Source of the DNA: Bacteroidota bacterium
Lineage (GTDB): Bacteria > Bacteroidota > Bacteroidia > Chitinophagales > Chitinophagaceae
Direction: 5' to 3'
Length of the DNA: 64,000 nt
NCBI GenBank assembly: GCA_023422835.1
Contig: JAFAGI010000020.1
Coordinates: 62,001 to 126,000, forward strand
Shown here piece by piece: positions 9,389 through 18,538 of the stretch. The position numbers and the translations under genes were made by a program. The stretch's first letter is position 1. The number at the start of each line of letters is the position of its first letter. The notes beneath the pieces were generated by a model, which was given only the letters and a program-made list of their open reading frames with translations, had not been told where the DNA came from and ran no database searches.

Positions 9389-9985
9389 ATGAAAACCTTA
9401 TTAACCCTTTGCACGGCATTTTTACTTACCGCCTGTGCCTGCACCAAAAACAGCAAGCCTATTCTCAACGAGCCTTTACCGCCCGCCACACAAACCGGTG
9501 CTAATACTTTTGGATGCACACTCAATGGGCAAGTGTTTGTACCTAATAAAGCCATAGGAAACACAATGCCTGAGTTTGCAATTCGAGTATATGGATATTA
9601 CGAAAATACTTCAAACTATTCCAAAAGAATATATGCGAGAAGAGGGTATCATCCAATAAATATTCTATGGATAGATATATATATATATCAAATAAACCTA
9701 AAAAATGTTGATATATATATTCTTGGAAATGCAATAGCAGAATCGAGTACTTATGAACAACCATTTAATAATTATATTTTATGCCAAGCTAAAAATAAGG
9801 CTAGCAAATGGGTATTATATAGCTCATACGATAACTCTGGGAAAATAACTATTACACGTTGGGACAAAGATAATATGATACTTTCCGGCACATTTTCCGG
9901 GAAACTAAAGGCAATAGAAGGAGATGAGATAATAGAAATAAAAGATGGCAGATTTGATATAAACTTAAAAACTTTACAACCATGA
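9389..9985 (+). CDS. putative lipoprotein, DUF6252-like
   Basis: A 198-residue exported lipoprotein: n-region MKTLL, hydrophobic core, lipobox LTAC with Cys16 as the acylated residue. The mature part begins with a Pro-rich linker, then GANTFGCTLNGQVFVPN, and ends with ITITRWDKDNMILSGTFSG and EIKDGRFDINL. This pattern resembles the beta-rich DUF6252-type lipoproteins of Bacteroidota; function unknown. A longer frame from 9203 exists, but the ATG at 9389 is chosen because it starts the signal peptide. A frameshifted tandem copy follows 100 bases downstream. The middle of the gene is very AT-rich, unlike the flanking respiratory genes. Confidence 0.8.
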   Translation: MKTLLTLCTAFLLTACACTKNSKPILNEPLPPATQTGANTFGCTLNGQVFVPNKAIGNTMPEFAIRVYGYYENTSNYSKRIYARRGYHPINILWIDIYIYQINLKNVDIYILGNAIAESSTYEQPFNNYILCQAKNKASKWVLYSSYDNSGKITITRWDKDNMILSGTFSGKLKAIEGDEIIEIKDGRFDINLKTLQP

Positions 9986-10084
9986 AATGCAGCATAAAAA
10001 TTTCGAGCTAATTTATACCAACCATCTATGAGGATTTTTATGCGGAATTACATGTGACCGCAAAAAAACATAAAAAATATATAC

Positions 10085-10578
10085 ATGAAACCCTTATTAA
10101 TCCTTTGCAAGGCATTTTTATTTACCGCATGTGCCTGTACCAAAAACATCGAGCCCACTCTTAACGAACCCTTACCTCCCGCTACGCAAACCGGGTGCCA
10201 ATACGTTTGGATGTAAAATAAACGGAGTGGTCTATAAATGTCGGGGATTATGGATCCTCGAGGGATATTTCAAAGCGATGGCATTTATTTTCAGTATAGC
10301 GAAGATAAGATGTATTTAAAGGCGCATTTTATTGCTCCTGAAAAACAATTATTGCAATGAGATTTGAATATGATGGAAAAACAGGAATATATAAAGAATT
10401 TATTACAAAGTCATTTGAAAGAGTGAGCCCAAATTCTTATGTAAAAGTAACTAGGTTTGATGATCTGATATTTTCTGGTGAATTTACTTTAATAGTAACT
10501 TTTGATGATGGAACGGTAAAGACTATTACCAATGGTCGTTTTGACATTAAAAAAACCCAATTAATCCGTAAATTATGA
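10085..10578 (+). pseudogene. frameshifted tandem copy of the DUF6252-like lipoprotein
   Basis: Begins MKPLLILCKAFLFTACACTKN, near identical to the upstream gene's signal peptide and lipobox. An extra G within ACCGGGTGCC shifts the frame just before ANTFGCKINGVVY. A second shift near 10250 moves coding into the frame reading GIFQSDGIYFQYSEDKM, and a third near 10355 leads to the C-terminal part (TRFDDLIFSGEFT, TNGRFDIK) that matches the intact copy. At least three frameshifts make a functional product unlikely unless sequencing errors are involved. Confidence 0.82.
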
Positions 10579-10960
10579 AACAGAATATCTTACAGATAAT
10601 ATTGATCTTGTTATTAGCTTCAAATTGTTTTTATGTACAGGCGCAACAATTGCAATTAAACTTACAGCCGAGCCAAACTTACACAAGTGCTATGATGCAA
10701 ACCACACAGCAACTGCCTGAAAGCCGCATACCATATAGTGTATTGTACGACAGAGTATTCGGCTGGGCCGGAATGAGTATATGGCAGAATGGCGACACTG
10801 CGAGCCAAGCCATGTAATACAAACCTGGAGGGATTTGGAAAATAGCAGGATTACACCCGGAGTTGTAAGATATGATGAATTAAAAAATCATGCCCGCACA
10901 TCATTTCACCGCCCGTTAAAAACAAAAGAGCATCTACACTACTGTAAAGCTGAATTATAA
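10575..10960 (+). pseudogene. small secreted protein with a one-base deletion (copy B)
   Basis: Starts with ATG overlapping the previous stop (ATGA) and a clear Sec signal peptide (MKQNILQIILILLLASNCF then VQAQ). The frame stops at 10817 after 80 residues, but a single missing base near 10810 explains this: with it restored, reading continues SHVIQTWRDLENSRITPG to a TAA at 10960, giving about 128 residues. The comparison with copy A at 8887-9150 locates the missing base. Domain family not recognised. The ATGA overlap suggests it was translated together with the lipoprotein before it. Confidence 0.6.
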
Positions 10961-10965
10961 GAAAT

Positions 10966-11029
10966 AAGCAGTATTGGTATCTTTGAGCAATAGAAAATCT
11001 CCATCGCTGCCTGATATACAATACTGCTT
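10966..11029. repeat. 64-base element with 11-base inverted ends
   Basis: Perfect arms AAGCAGTATTG and CAATACTGCTT flank 42 bases. It lies 30 bases beyond the stop of actF and immediately beyond the stop of the small secreted protein gene, so it may act as a two-way transcription end or be a tiny inverted-repeat element. No T-run of terminator type is present. Confidence 0.5.
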
Positions 11030-11058
11030 AGTTTACATCAAAAACTTTATCGCTATGC

Positions 11059-12279
11059 TTAAGTATGGTGTATAATACTTTCTTTAAGGAAAGGATGATA
11101 CTTTGGCACCAGCGGCTTCTCTGCCAGGAACCTGCTTACAAAGAATATCATTACACCCACAAAAATGGATGCTATTCCAAAATCCCACCAACCAAGTGTT
11201 ACATGCTCTTTAGATATACTTGCCATCACCATCTGATAAAAATCTATCCAGTGGCCGAAGATGATCAGCACTGCCATAAAGGTCATAATGGTATAATTCC
11301 TTTTTGAATCTCTTGTCATTAAAATAAGGATCGGCGCCACGAAATTGATAATCAGGTTCAGGTAGAATATGCCCCTGTACGGCCCTTGTACCCTGTGCTT
11401 GAAGTAGACAGTTTCCTCAGGAATATTGGCATACCAGATCAGCATGTATTGAGAAAACCAAACATAAGTCCAGAAAATGGAGAAGGCAAACATAAACTTA
11501 CCCAGATCATGCAGGTGCTCCTGGTTGGTCAGTTCCAGGTAACCTTTATTTTTCAGGTAAATTACAAATAAAACTATCAGCGCTATACCTGCCACAAAGC
11601 TGCTTGCAAAAGTATACCAGCTATACATGGTGCTGTACCAGTGCGCATCAATGCTCATGAGCCATAACCAGGGAGTAACCGAGCCTGCCGTAAGGGCAAA
11701 CCACACCAGGAAAAGCGAGGCATTTACCGTACTTTTAAAAATATATTTTTTACCGCTTTCCTTGGTTTTCATGCCATTGTCGTTTTCACCGAGCGTCTTC
11801 CTCATTCTTGCTCCCAAGAACCACCATAAAACCACCGTGAGAATAGACCAGATCACGAAGAATGTAGGATTTAAGAATCCTTCTTTGTGCTGTAAAATTT
11901 TATCAGAAGCTACTGCTGCAGGGTCATTCCAGTGGTAAATATGGCTGCCTGAAAATATCAGGTAAAGCAATACAGCTAACAACACGGTACCGAATATAGG
12001 CACCATGCGCGAAATAGCTTCTGCCACGCGCACAAACGCGATCTGCCAGGCACCCATTGCCAGCGTAGTAACACAAATAAAGAACATGGCGGCATTACAG
12101 ATGAGTGTAAAGAATATGCTGTTGTACAAAAGCGTACCCCAGAAATTATCCATGCCGTGTGCATCGCCCGAATGAGTTAAAAACCCGATGACCGTTAATA
12201 AAATACCTAAACCAATGACCCCAAAAGACCAGGTTTTAATTTTTGCAGGAACTTCAAATTGTGTTTTTATGGATGCCAT
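11059..12279 (-). CDS. actF: alternative complex III subunit ActF (quinol:cytochrome c oxidoreductase)
   Basis: Polytopic membrane protein of 406 residues with about ten helices, a shorter relative of ActC (NrfD/PsrC type). It forms part of the membrane core that binds menaquinol in alternative complex III. Recognisable stretches include SIDAHWYSTMYSWYTFASSF and FAFSIFWTYVWFSQYMLIWYANIPEETVY, typical of the family. It is the last gene of the act operon. In many Bacteroidota the oxidase genes follow directly; here an accessory island on the opposite strand intervenes. Confidence 0.93.
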   Translation of the reverse strand: MASIKTQFEVPAKIKTWSFGVIGLGILLTVIGFLTHSGDAHGMDNFWGTLLYNSIFFTLICNAAMFFICVTTLAMGAWQIAFVRVAEAISRMVPIFGTVLLAVLLYLIFSGSHIYHWNDPAAVASDKILQHKEGFLNPTFFVIWSILTVVLWWFLGARMRKTLGENDNGMKTKESGKKYIFKSTVNASLFLVWFALTAGSVTPWLWLMSIDAHWYSTMYSWYTFASSFVAGIALIVLFVIYLKNKGYLELTNQEHLHDLGKFMFAFSIFWTYVWFSQYMLIWYANIPEETVYFKHRVQGPYRGIFYLNLIINFVAPILILMTRDSKRNYTIMTFMAVLIIFGHWIDFYQMVMASISKEHVTLGWWDFGIASIFVGVMIFFVSRFLAEKPLVPKYHPFLKESIIHHT

Positions 12280-12328
12280 TTTTCTACGAAGTTGAAAGTT
12301 GAGATATAACTTTTATTTTTTAAGCTTA

Positions 12329-13000
12329 CTATTTTGCCGCTATGGCTGCCGAATCTGCTGCCGGTGTAGACGAACTGCTGCCGGAGCCTTTCTGTACCAT
12401 TTTAATATAATGAATTAACTGCCAGCGCTGTTTAGTGGTAAGCTGAGATGCATAGCTGCCCATGGTATTTTTACCATAGGTAACTGAATAGAACATCTGG
12501 CCGTCGGGCATTGCTATCATAGCAGGATCGCCTGCCAGGTTTTTAGGCGCCGCAATGAAAGGCCCGTTACCGCCATTGTACAGCGGGCCGTTACCGTCTA
12601 ATTTTGCTCCGTGGCAAATACCGCAATTGATCAGATACAAGCGGTGCATCTGGTCATATTCTGCCTGGGTAAGCGGAGGCTCCGGATTTTGTACAGCTTT
12701 GGAAGCCACGTAGTTGGTACTATCCCCTATAGCATCTTTCGGAATAGGAAAAATGTACTCTCCGGCCCTGGATACTGTGCCTCTTACAGGCAGGTTGTTG
12801 TAAAATATCTTTCTCCCCGCCTGGTTGGAATCTGTTGTAAATAAGGTAGAATCCATTTCGACATAGGTCTCGTACGCACGGCTGTAAAACATATCGGGCA
12901 TATACACTTTTCCGGGATTGCGTTTTATTCCGTTTCCGCATCCGGCAAGTATGGTAATGCCTGAAATGATAAGAACCGCTATGACTGATAATTTTTTCAT
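12329..13000 (-). CDS. actE: alternative complex III monohaem cytochrome c subunit ActE
   Basis: Lipoprotein cytochrome of 223 residues. The ATG at 13000 is chosen over an upstream in-frame ATG at 13045 because it begins the signal sequence MKKLSVIAVL with lipobox LAGC (Cys21). One haem motif, CGICH, lies at residues 126-130, and a later Met within GQMFYSVTYGKNTMGSYA is a probable sixth haem ligand. The C-terminal tail is low-complexity Ser/Ala. The subunit passes electrons from ActA to the oxidase or to a soluble carrier. Confidence 0.92.
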   Translation of the reverse strand: MKKLSVIAVLIISGITILAGCGNGIKRNPGKVYMPDMFYSRAYETYVEMDSTLFTTDSNQAGRKIFYNNLPVRGTVSRAGEYIFPIPKDAIGDSTNYVASKAVQNPEPPLTQAEYDQMHRLYLINCGICHGAKLDGNGPLYNGGNGPFIAAPKNLAGDPAMIAMPDGQMFYSVTYGKNTMGSYASQLTTKQRWQLIHYIKMVQKGSGSSSSTPAADSAAIAAK

Positions 13001-13158
13001 CCGTATATCTTTAATATTTTCCAATTGCCGGTTGTAACTGTGCATGAGGTAATCCTTCCTGCTTCGTTATAGCCGTATATTTTCGCCATTGCCCGGTTTA
13101 TTGTTTATTACCGGTAAAATATTTTTATGTAGAATGTTTTAGCATTCTTTCTTGCAAA

Positions 13159-13767
13159 CTAATTTTCCAGGGATGCCCACTCTTTAGGAACTTTAGGCTC
13201 TTTAATGATTTGCTGTTCCTTATCATAGCGGCCCCACCACCATCCGGGATTGGCTTCCTGCACTTCCACTTCCACTGTGCCGCTGTTTTTCATTTTTTCT
13301 ACCAATTCATTTTCTGTAGCTGCATCAGGCGCTTCTAATACCATTACAAAAAGATCATCTGTAGCGCGTGGATGAAAATGATGTTTTTTCACAAACGGAG
13401 CCAACTGGCACAACCAGCAATAGGTAAGTACCATACCTACAGCAGAGAAAAGTACCGTTAATTCAAATGTAATGGGGATGAATGCCGGTAAAGCAAAGTG
13501 TGGCTTACCGCCGTATACTTGCGGCCAGTCTTTTACAAATATCCAGCTCATCCCGGCCAGTGCAGTAATAGTTCCGGTAATACCGTAAATAAACCCGGCA
13601 GTATGCAGACTTGTTTGCCTCAGGCCCATAGCATAATCAAGGCCGTGCACAGGATACGGTGTATACACATCGTGCAGCTTATATCCTTCACTGCGGACAT
13701 TCTTCACCGCTTCAAACAACGGAGCTTCATCATCAAAACAAGCCACTACAAATTTCTTATTTGCCAT
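13159..13767 (-). CDS. actD: alternative complex III subunit ActD (DUF3341)
   Basis: A 202-residue protein with an N-terminal cytoplasmic part (KFVVACFDDEAPLFEAV, VYTPYPVHGLDYAMG), two membrane helices at about residues 57-77 and 95-120, and a C-terminal tail. This is the DUF3341 architecture found only next to ActC-like proteins; it anchors against the NrfD-type core. It sits 19 bases after actC and is co-directional, in the standard act gene order. Confidence 0.93.
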   Translation of the reverse strand: MANKKFVVACFDDEAPLFEAVKNVRSEGYKLHDVYTPYPVHGLDYAMGLRQTSLHTAGFIYGITGTITALAGMSWIFVKDWPQVYGGKPHFALPAFIPITFELTVLFSAVGMVLTYCWLCQLAPFVKKHHFHPRATDDLFVMVLEAPDAATENELVEKMKNSGTVEVEVQEANPGWWWGRYDKEQQIIKEPKVPKEWASLEN

Positions 13768-13786
13768 ATGATTGATCTTTCAAAAA

Positions 13787-15232
13787 TTAATGATGTGCGT
13801 ATTCGTGAATAAATTTTTCAGGCTCAATTGCTTCTACATGGTTTACATCCAGTTTATGGTTGTCTCCTGAGGTTTTTACGATAGCTTTGATCTCCGCTAT
13901 TGCAATTACCGGGAAGTATTTTGCAAATAAGAAGAAGCAGGTAAAGAATAAACCAAAGGTGCCTAAATAGAAACCTATTTCCCAAATAGTGGGGCTGTAG
14001 TATACAGACCAGGAAGATGGTAAATAATCCCTGTAAATAGAAGTAACGATGATCACGAAGCGCTCAAACCACATACCCACATTTACAATAACGCTCATGA
14101 AGAAAGTAAACCAGATATTTCTTCTGAGCTTTCTTGACCAGAACAATTGCGGGCTTACCACGTTACAGAACATCATGCCCCAATAGCTCCAGCCGTAAGG
14201 GCTAAATAAGTTAGCACGGCTGTAGAAGAATGCATAACCTTCGTACTTATTTGCGCTGTACCATGCCATGAACAATTCCGTGAGATAGGCTACGCCTACG
14301 ATGGAGCCGGTAAGTACTATTACCTTATTCATAGCTTCAATATGTCCTATGGTAATGTAATCCTGCAGGTTCATCACCTTTCTTACGATAATCAGCAGCG
14401 TTTGCACCATAGCAAACCCGGAGAATACCGCACCTGCCACAAAGTACGGCGGGAAAATGGTAGTATGCCAGCCGGGAATTACAGAGGTAGCAAAGTCAAA
14501 GGATACAATGGTGTGCACCGAAAGTACCAGCGGGGTAGACAGGCCGGCCAGCACTAACGCAAGGGCTTCATTGCGCTGCCAGTGTTTGGTAGAACCTGTC
14601 CAGCCAAAAGCTGTAATACCGTAAAATAATTTTCTCAACTTGGTTTTTGCCCTGTCGCGCACAGTAGCCAGATCGGGAATTAAACCTGTATACCAGAATA
14701 ATAAAGAAACAGTCAGGTAAGTACTGATTGCAAATACGTCCCACAACAGCGGTGAGTCAAAGTTTGGCCATAGCGGACCCCTTGTGTTGGGGTAAGGCAA
14801 TGTATAAAATGCCAGCCATACACGGCCCATGTGCCAGATAGGGAACTGGCCTGCACACATTACCGCGAAAATGGTCATAGCCTCAGCGGCACGGTTTACC
14901 GCAGTTCTCCAGCCTTGGCGGAAAAGCAGGAGGATAGCTGAAATAAGCGTACCGGCGTGGCCGATACCTACCCACCACACAAAGTTGGTAATGTCCCAAC
15001 CCCATCCTACAGTTTTATTCAGGTTCCACTGTCCTGTACCATAGATTACCTCCGTGGTAACGCTTACTACCCCGAAGAGCAGCAAAGCCAGGGAGATAAA
15101 GAAACCAATGTACCACAGTTTAGTTGGCTTGGTCTCAATAGGCCTTACAATATCCTCCGTAATTTGAGCATACGTTTTATCACCTCTTACCAGTGGTTCT
15201 CTTAGCTCCGATTCGTACTTAAATAATGACAT
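13787..15232 (-). CDS. actC: alternative complex III membrane subunit ActC (NrfD/PsrC family)
   Basis: A 481-residue integral membrane protein with about ten helices, the quinol-binding partner of ActB. Motifs such as VWWVGIGHAGTLISAILLLFRQGWR, FPIWHMGRVWLAFYTLPYPNTRGPLWPNFDSPLLWD and the SPYGWSYWGMMFCNVVSPQLFW region (given here in parts of the family signature) are characteristic. Conserved His and Asp residues in these helices are thought to bind menaquinol and move protons. It lies between actB and actD. Confidence 0.95.
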   Translation of the reverse strand: MSLFKYESELREPLVRGDKTYAQITEDIVRPIETKPTKLWYIGFFISLALLLFGVVSVTTEVIYGTGQWNLNKTVGWGWDITNFVWWVGIGHAGTLISAILLLFRQGWRTAVNRAAEAMTIFAVMCAGQFPIWHMGRVWLAFYTLPYPNTRGPLWPNFDSPLLWDVFAISTYLTVSLLFWYTGLIPDLATVRDRAKTKLRKLFYGITAFGWTGSTKHWQRNEALALVLAGLSTPLVLSVHTIVSFDFATSVIPGWHTTIFPPYFVAGAVFSGFAMVQTLLIIVRKVMNLQDYITIGHIEAMNKVIVLTGSIVGVAYLTELFMAWYSANKYEGYAFFYSRANLFSPYGWSYWGMMFCNVVSPQLFWSRKLRRNIWFTFFMSVIVNVGMWFERFVIIVTSIYRDYLPSSWSVYYSPTIWEIGFYLGTFGLFFTCFFLFAKYFPVIAIAEIKAIVKTSGDNHKLDVNHVEAIEPEKFIHEYAHH

Positions 15233-15269
15233 TGAGTATTTTTTATTACCTAATTAATTATTTTTCTTT

Positions 15270-18200
15270 TTAATGATGAGCTGCCGGCGCCGGTGTTTCA
15301 TCTTTTTCTACTTCATCTGTGTTTCTCACCTTGGCCAGGTAGTTCACATTGGGCAATACGTGCAATTGCTCCAGTGAATAGAATAAACGCAGGCGGTTCT
15401 CCTTTCTCACTTTTGCAATGGAACTCTGTGTATCGTTGATATTCCCGAAAACGATCGCGTCGCCCGGGCAGGCTTGCTGGCAGGCAGTTTTTACATCCGC
15501 TTTTTCCATGTCTGTGCCGGTGTCCAGTTTTCTGCCCTCTTTTTTAGCTTTTAATTTTCCTTCCTGCAAACGTTGCACACAGAAAGAACATTTTTCCATT
15601 ACTCCTCTTGAACGTAGTGTAACATCGGGGTTCAATACCATTCTTGTTAGGCTGTCGTTCATATCAAGCACAGGAGCATCTAACACACCCACTAATTTCT
15701 GGTCCTGGTTGTTTTTAAAACTGTCTGCTCCGTTATAATCTGCCCAATTGAAACGGCGTACTTTGTACGGGCAGTTGTTTGCGCAATACCTGGTACCTAT
15801 ACAACGGTTATAAGCCATTTGGTTCAAACCCTCAGAGCTGTGGTTGGTAGCATTTACCGGGCATACGTTCTCACAAGGAGCGTTATCGCAATGCTGGCAC
15901 ATCAATGGCTGGAACACTACCTTCGGGTTGTCGATATCACCGCTGTAATACCTGTCTATACGCAGCCAGTGCATATCATGGAACCGGGCAACCTCGCTTT
16001 TACCTACAATGGGTACATTGTTTTCAATATTGCACGCTACTACGCAGGCGCCACAACCGGTACAGGAGTTGGTATCTACACTCATTCCCCAGTGGATACC
16101 GGGTTTATCGTGGTACGGGTAAAGCGTACCTTGTTTTTCAAAATTTTCCAGGCCGCCCCAAGGCGCCAGTTCGTGCGCTCTTTCGTTCAATATTTTTTCA
16201 GGACTGTTCTTAAAAGTAGCCAGCGAAAGCTCTTTCATGATCTCTCTTCTCTCGCCGCCCACTTTAGGATCGTAGCGGTCATGTGTCTGTACCTGGGCTA
16301 CCTGGTAAGTTTTGCCTGTTCTTTCAATTTTTACATCAGGCTGAACATAAGAAACCGTATTGCCTGTAAAAGAAGCCAGCGGGAAGGCATTCTTTCCATA
16401 ACCGTCAGCGGCCTTACCCAAATGCTTGGTTCTGCCGTAACCAACGGCTATACCCACCACATTCGGGTGAGTGCCCGGCACAATGATGAATGGCAACTCT
16501 ATTGATTTTCCGTTTACGGTAAGCTTTAAAACTTCTTTTTCCGGGTTTACTTCGTAGGAGTCGGCCTGTCCTTCTTTGCTGATGTCGATATTTAGTTTTC
16601 TCCTGGCAAAATCAGGAGAAACAATGATATAGTTGTCCCATGTTGCGCGCGTGATCGGGTCTGGCATTTCCTGTAAAAAAGGATTGCTTGCTCCGCTTCC
16701 GTCGCCGATAGCTACAGACTGGTAAAGTAGAAGTTCGGTATCACCACCTTTTTTAGCAGTGCTTAATACACCTGCTGCGGTTACTGCAGAGCCACTGTTG
16801 TAGGTAGCAGGCGCAGTTCTTGTAGATGTGAATGCTGCAAGCACTGCACTTGCGGTATCTGAGTTTTTGCCATTTGCTAAAGAATCGCTTCTGACAAGCG
16901 AAGAAGCTGTTGCTCTTCCGCCCGGGTTCAGTACACCTTCCTGTAAAAGTTTGTTCCAGCCTGCATCGCCGCCTGCCCTTGCTGACCAGGTAGTTTTTAC
17001 AAGGTCTGCGTAGGTAGTAGCTTCGCCGGCCCATTTCAACAGGCTATCTTGCCACTGCCGGGTTTTGAACAAAGGGTTGATGGTAGGCTGTATAAAAGAG
17101 ATATGCCCTGTTTTAGGTTCGGCATCTCCCCAGCTTTCCAAGTAATTATGTGCAGGCACTACAAATTTACAAAGTTGTGTAGTCTCATCATTTTTTTCAT
17201 TTAGTGCAATGGTGTTCGGCACTTTGGCAAATGCTGCTTTTACGGCTTTCTCATCATGCCACGCATAAGCAGGGTTTGCACCGTGTACAATTAAAGTTTT
17301 TACCGCGCCGGCATTCATTTCGTTCAGCAACTGAACAAAATCTGCGTCAACACCTTTCTTGGTATTGTTGGTAGCGCTCCAGTCGATTGTAGAGCCATTG
17401 GCGCCGATAGCTTCGTTGATGGCATTTACCACCAATTGCAAATTAGCATCGTTGCTGCCGCAAACAACCAATGCACGGCCTCTGTTTTCGCTCAACGCCT
17501 TAGCAGCTTTGGCAATGCCTGCACTCAATGCAGCATCTGCAATACCTGCGGCTGACTGGCCTCCGACTGCACCAAGCAATGCCTGGGCAATGGCTCCCCA
17601 TTCGGAAGGACGGCAGAGAAAACGCTCGTCTGCACTGGCGCCTGTGGTGGTTAACACACTCTCAAACTGGAAATGTTTGCTCATGGAAGGGTTCTTTTCA
17701 TCGATCTTCCTGTTGCGCGTGTATTGCCTGGTAAATTCTACGGGAGATATCCAGGTGCCGAGAAAATCAGCGCCTATGCTTACGATTACGTTTGCATTAT
17801 CAAAACGGTAAGATGGCAATGCCCTTCTTCCGTAGGAAGCTTCATTGGCCATGAGCAGGCCGCTGTAAGAAACTGCATCGTACGTTACGTGGCGGCTGCC
17901 GGGATATTTTGCCAGGAACCTGTTGATCACTTCCTGGGAAGTAGGTGAAACGATCGTAGAGGTTAGAATGACTACCGGTGAGGCTATTGCGCCCTGGATA
18001 GATTCGTCTATTTTAGAAAGCGTTACTTCTTTACCGCTAATGGTAGGGAAACGAAGGCGTGCTGTATTGTACAGATCCAATACGGAAGCCTGAGCCCTTG
18101 CAGAAGTACCTCCTTTTGTAATAGGGCATAAAGTATTGCCCTCGATTTTTATGGGCCTGCCGTCGCGCACTTTGGCTACCACGCTCTCTGCATAGCCATC

Positions 18201-18494
18201 CTGCACAAAGGTTGTGGCATAATACATTGCTTCGCCCGGGTGCACATTTTCTGGCTTAACAGCGAAAGGGATAGCACGGTTTACAGGCGTCTCACAACTT
18301 GCGGCTATAGCGGCTGCGGCTGTGCTGAATCCTAAATATTTTAAAAAGTCTCTTCTGGGAGTAGGCGTATCCAGTATACCTTTGCTGTTGTCTTCAAAAG
18401 GCAGCTCTTCGCGAAATTCATTTTTAGCCGATTCCCTGTAAGCCTCCGAGTTATTAAACTCTCCAAAACTTTGCCAGTACTTTTTATTATCCAT
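15270..18494 (-). CDS. actB: alternative complex III iron-sulfur subunit ActB (molybdopterin-oxidoreductase-like)
   Basis: Large exported protein of 1074 residues joining a molybdopterin-oxidoreductase-like domain (to about residue 770) to a ferredoxin-like domain. The N-terminus has a Tat-type motif RRDFLKYLGFS and a lipobox-like Cys in AASCETP. Cluster motifs in the C-terminal part are CTGCGACVVAC (about 810), CQHCDNAPCENVCP, CIGTRYCANNCP, and CSFC with a later CQQACP. In characterised ACIII the first domain lacks molybdenum, and the clusters wire to the haem subunits. Ends with an Ala/Pro/His tail. Confidence 0.96.
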   Translation of the reverse strand: MDNKKYWQSFGEFNNSEAYRESAKNEFREELPFEDNSKGILDTPTPRRDFLKYLGFSTAAAAIAASCETPVNRAIPFAVKPENVHPGEAMYYATTFVQDGYAESVVAKVRDGRPIKIEGNTLCPITKGGTSARAQASVLDLYNTARLRFPTISGKEVTLSKIDESIQGAIASPVVILTSTIVSPTSQEVINRFLAKYPGSRHVTYDAVSYSGLLMANEASYGRRALPSYRFDNANVIVSIGADFLGTWISPVEFTRQYTRNRKIDEKNPSMSKHFQFESVLTTTGASADERFLCRPSEWGAIAQALLGAVGGQSAAGIADAALSAGIAKAAKALSENRGRALVVCGSNDANLQLVVNAINEAIGANGSTIDWSATNNTKKGVDADFVQLLNEMNAGAVKTLIVHGANPAYAWHDEKAVKAAFAKVPNTIALNEKNDETTQLCKFVVPAHNYLESWGDAEPKTGHISFIQPTINPLFKTRQWQDSLLKWAGEATTYADLVKTTWSARAGGDAGWNKLLQEGVLNPGGRATASSLVRSDSLANGKNSDTASAVLAAFTSTRTAPATYNSGSAVTAAGVLSTAKKGGDTELLLYQSVAIGDGSGASNPFLQEMPDPITRATWDNYIIVSPDFARRKLNIDISKEGQADSYEVNPEKEVLKLTVNGKSIELPFIIVPGTHPNVVGIAVGYGRTKHLGKAADGYGKNAFPLASFTGNTVSYVQPDVKIERTGKTYQVAQVQTHDRYDPKVGGERREIMKELSLATFKNSPEKILNERAHELAPWGGLENFEKQGTLYPYHDKPGIHWGMSVDTNSCTGCGACVVACNIENNVPIVGKSEVARFHDMHWLRIDRYYSGDIDNPKVVFQPLMCQHCDNAPCENVCPVNATNHSSEGLNQMAYNRCIGTRYCANNCPYKVRRFNWADYNGADSFKNNQDQKLVGVLDAPVLDMNDSLTRMVLNPDVTLRSRGVMEKCSFCVQRLQEGKLKAKKEGRKLDTGTDMEKADVKTACQQACPGDAIVFGNINDTQSSIAKVRKENRLRLFYSLEQLHVLPNVNYLAKVRNTDEVEKDETPAPAAHH

Positions 18495-18538
18495 TTATTC
18501 GGAATTTGAAACTTTAGATTTAATTGACAATTACTTTT

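Noticed and set aside
15819..16505. 228-codon plus-strand frame inside actB
   Set aside because: Antisense to the ferredoxin-like region of actB; low-quality composition.
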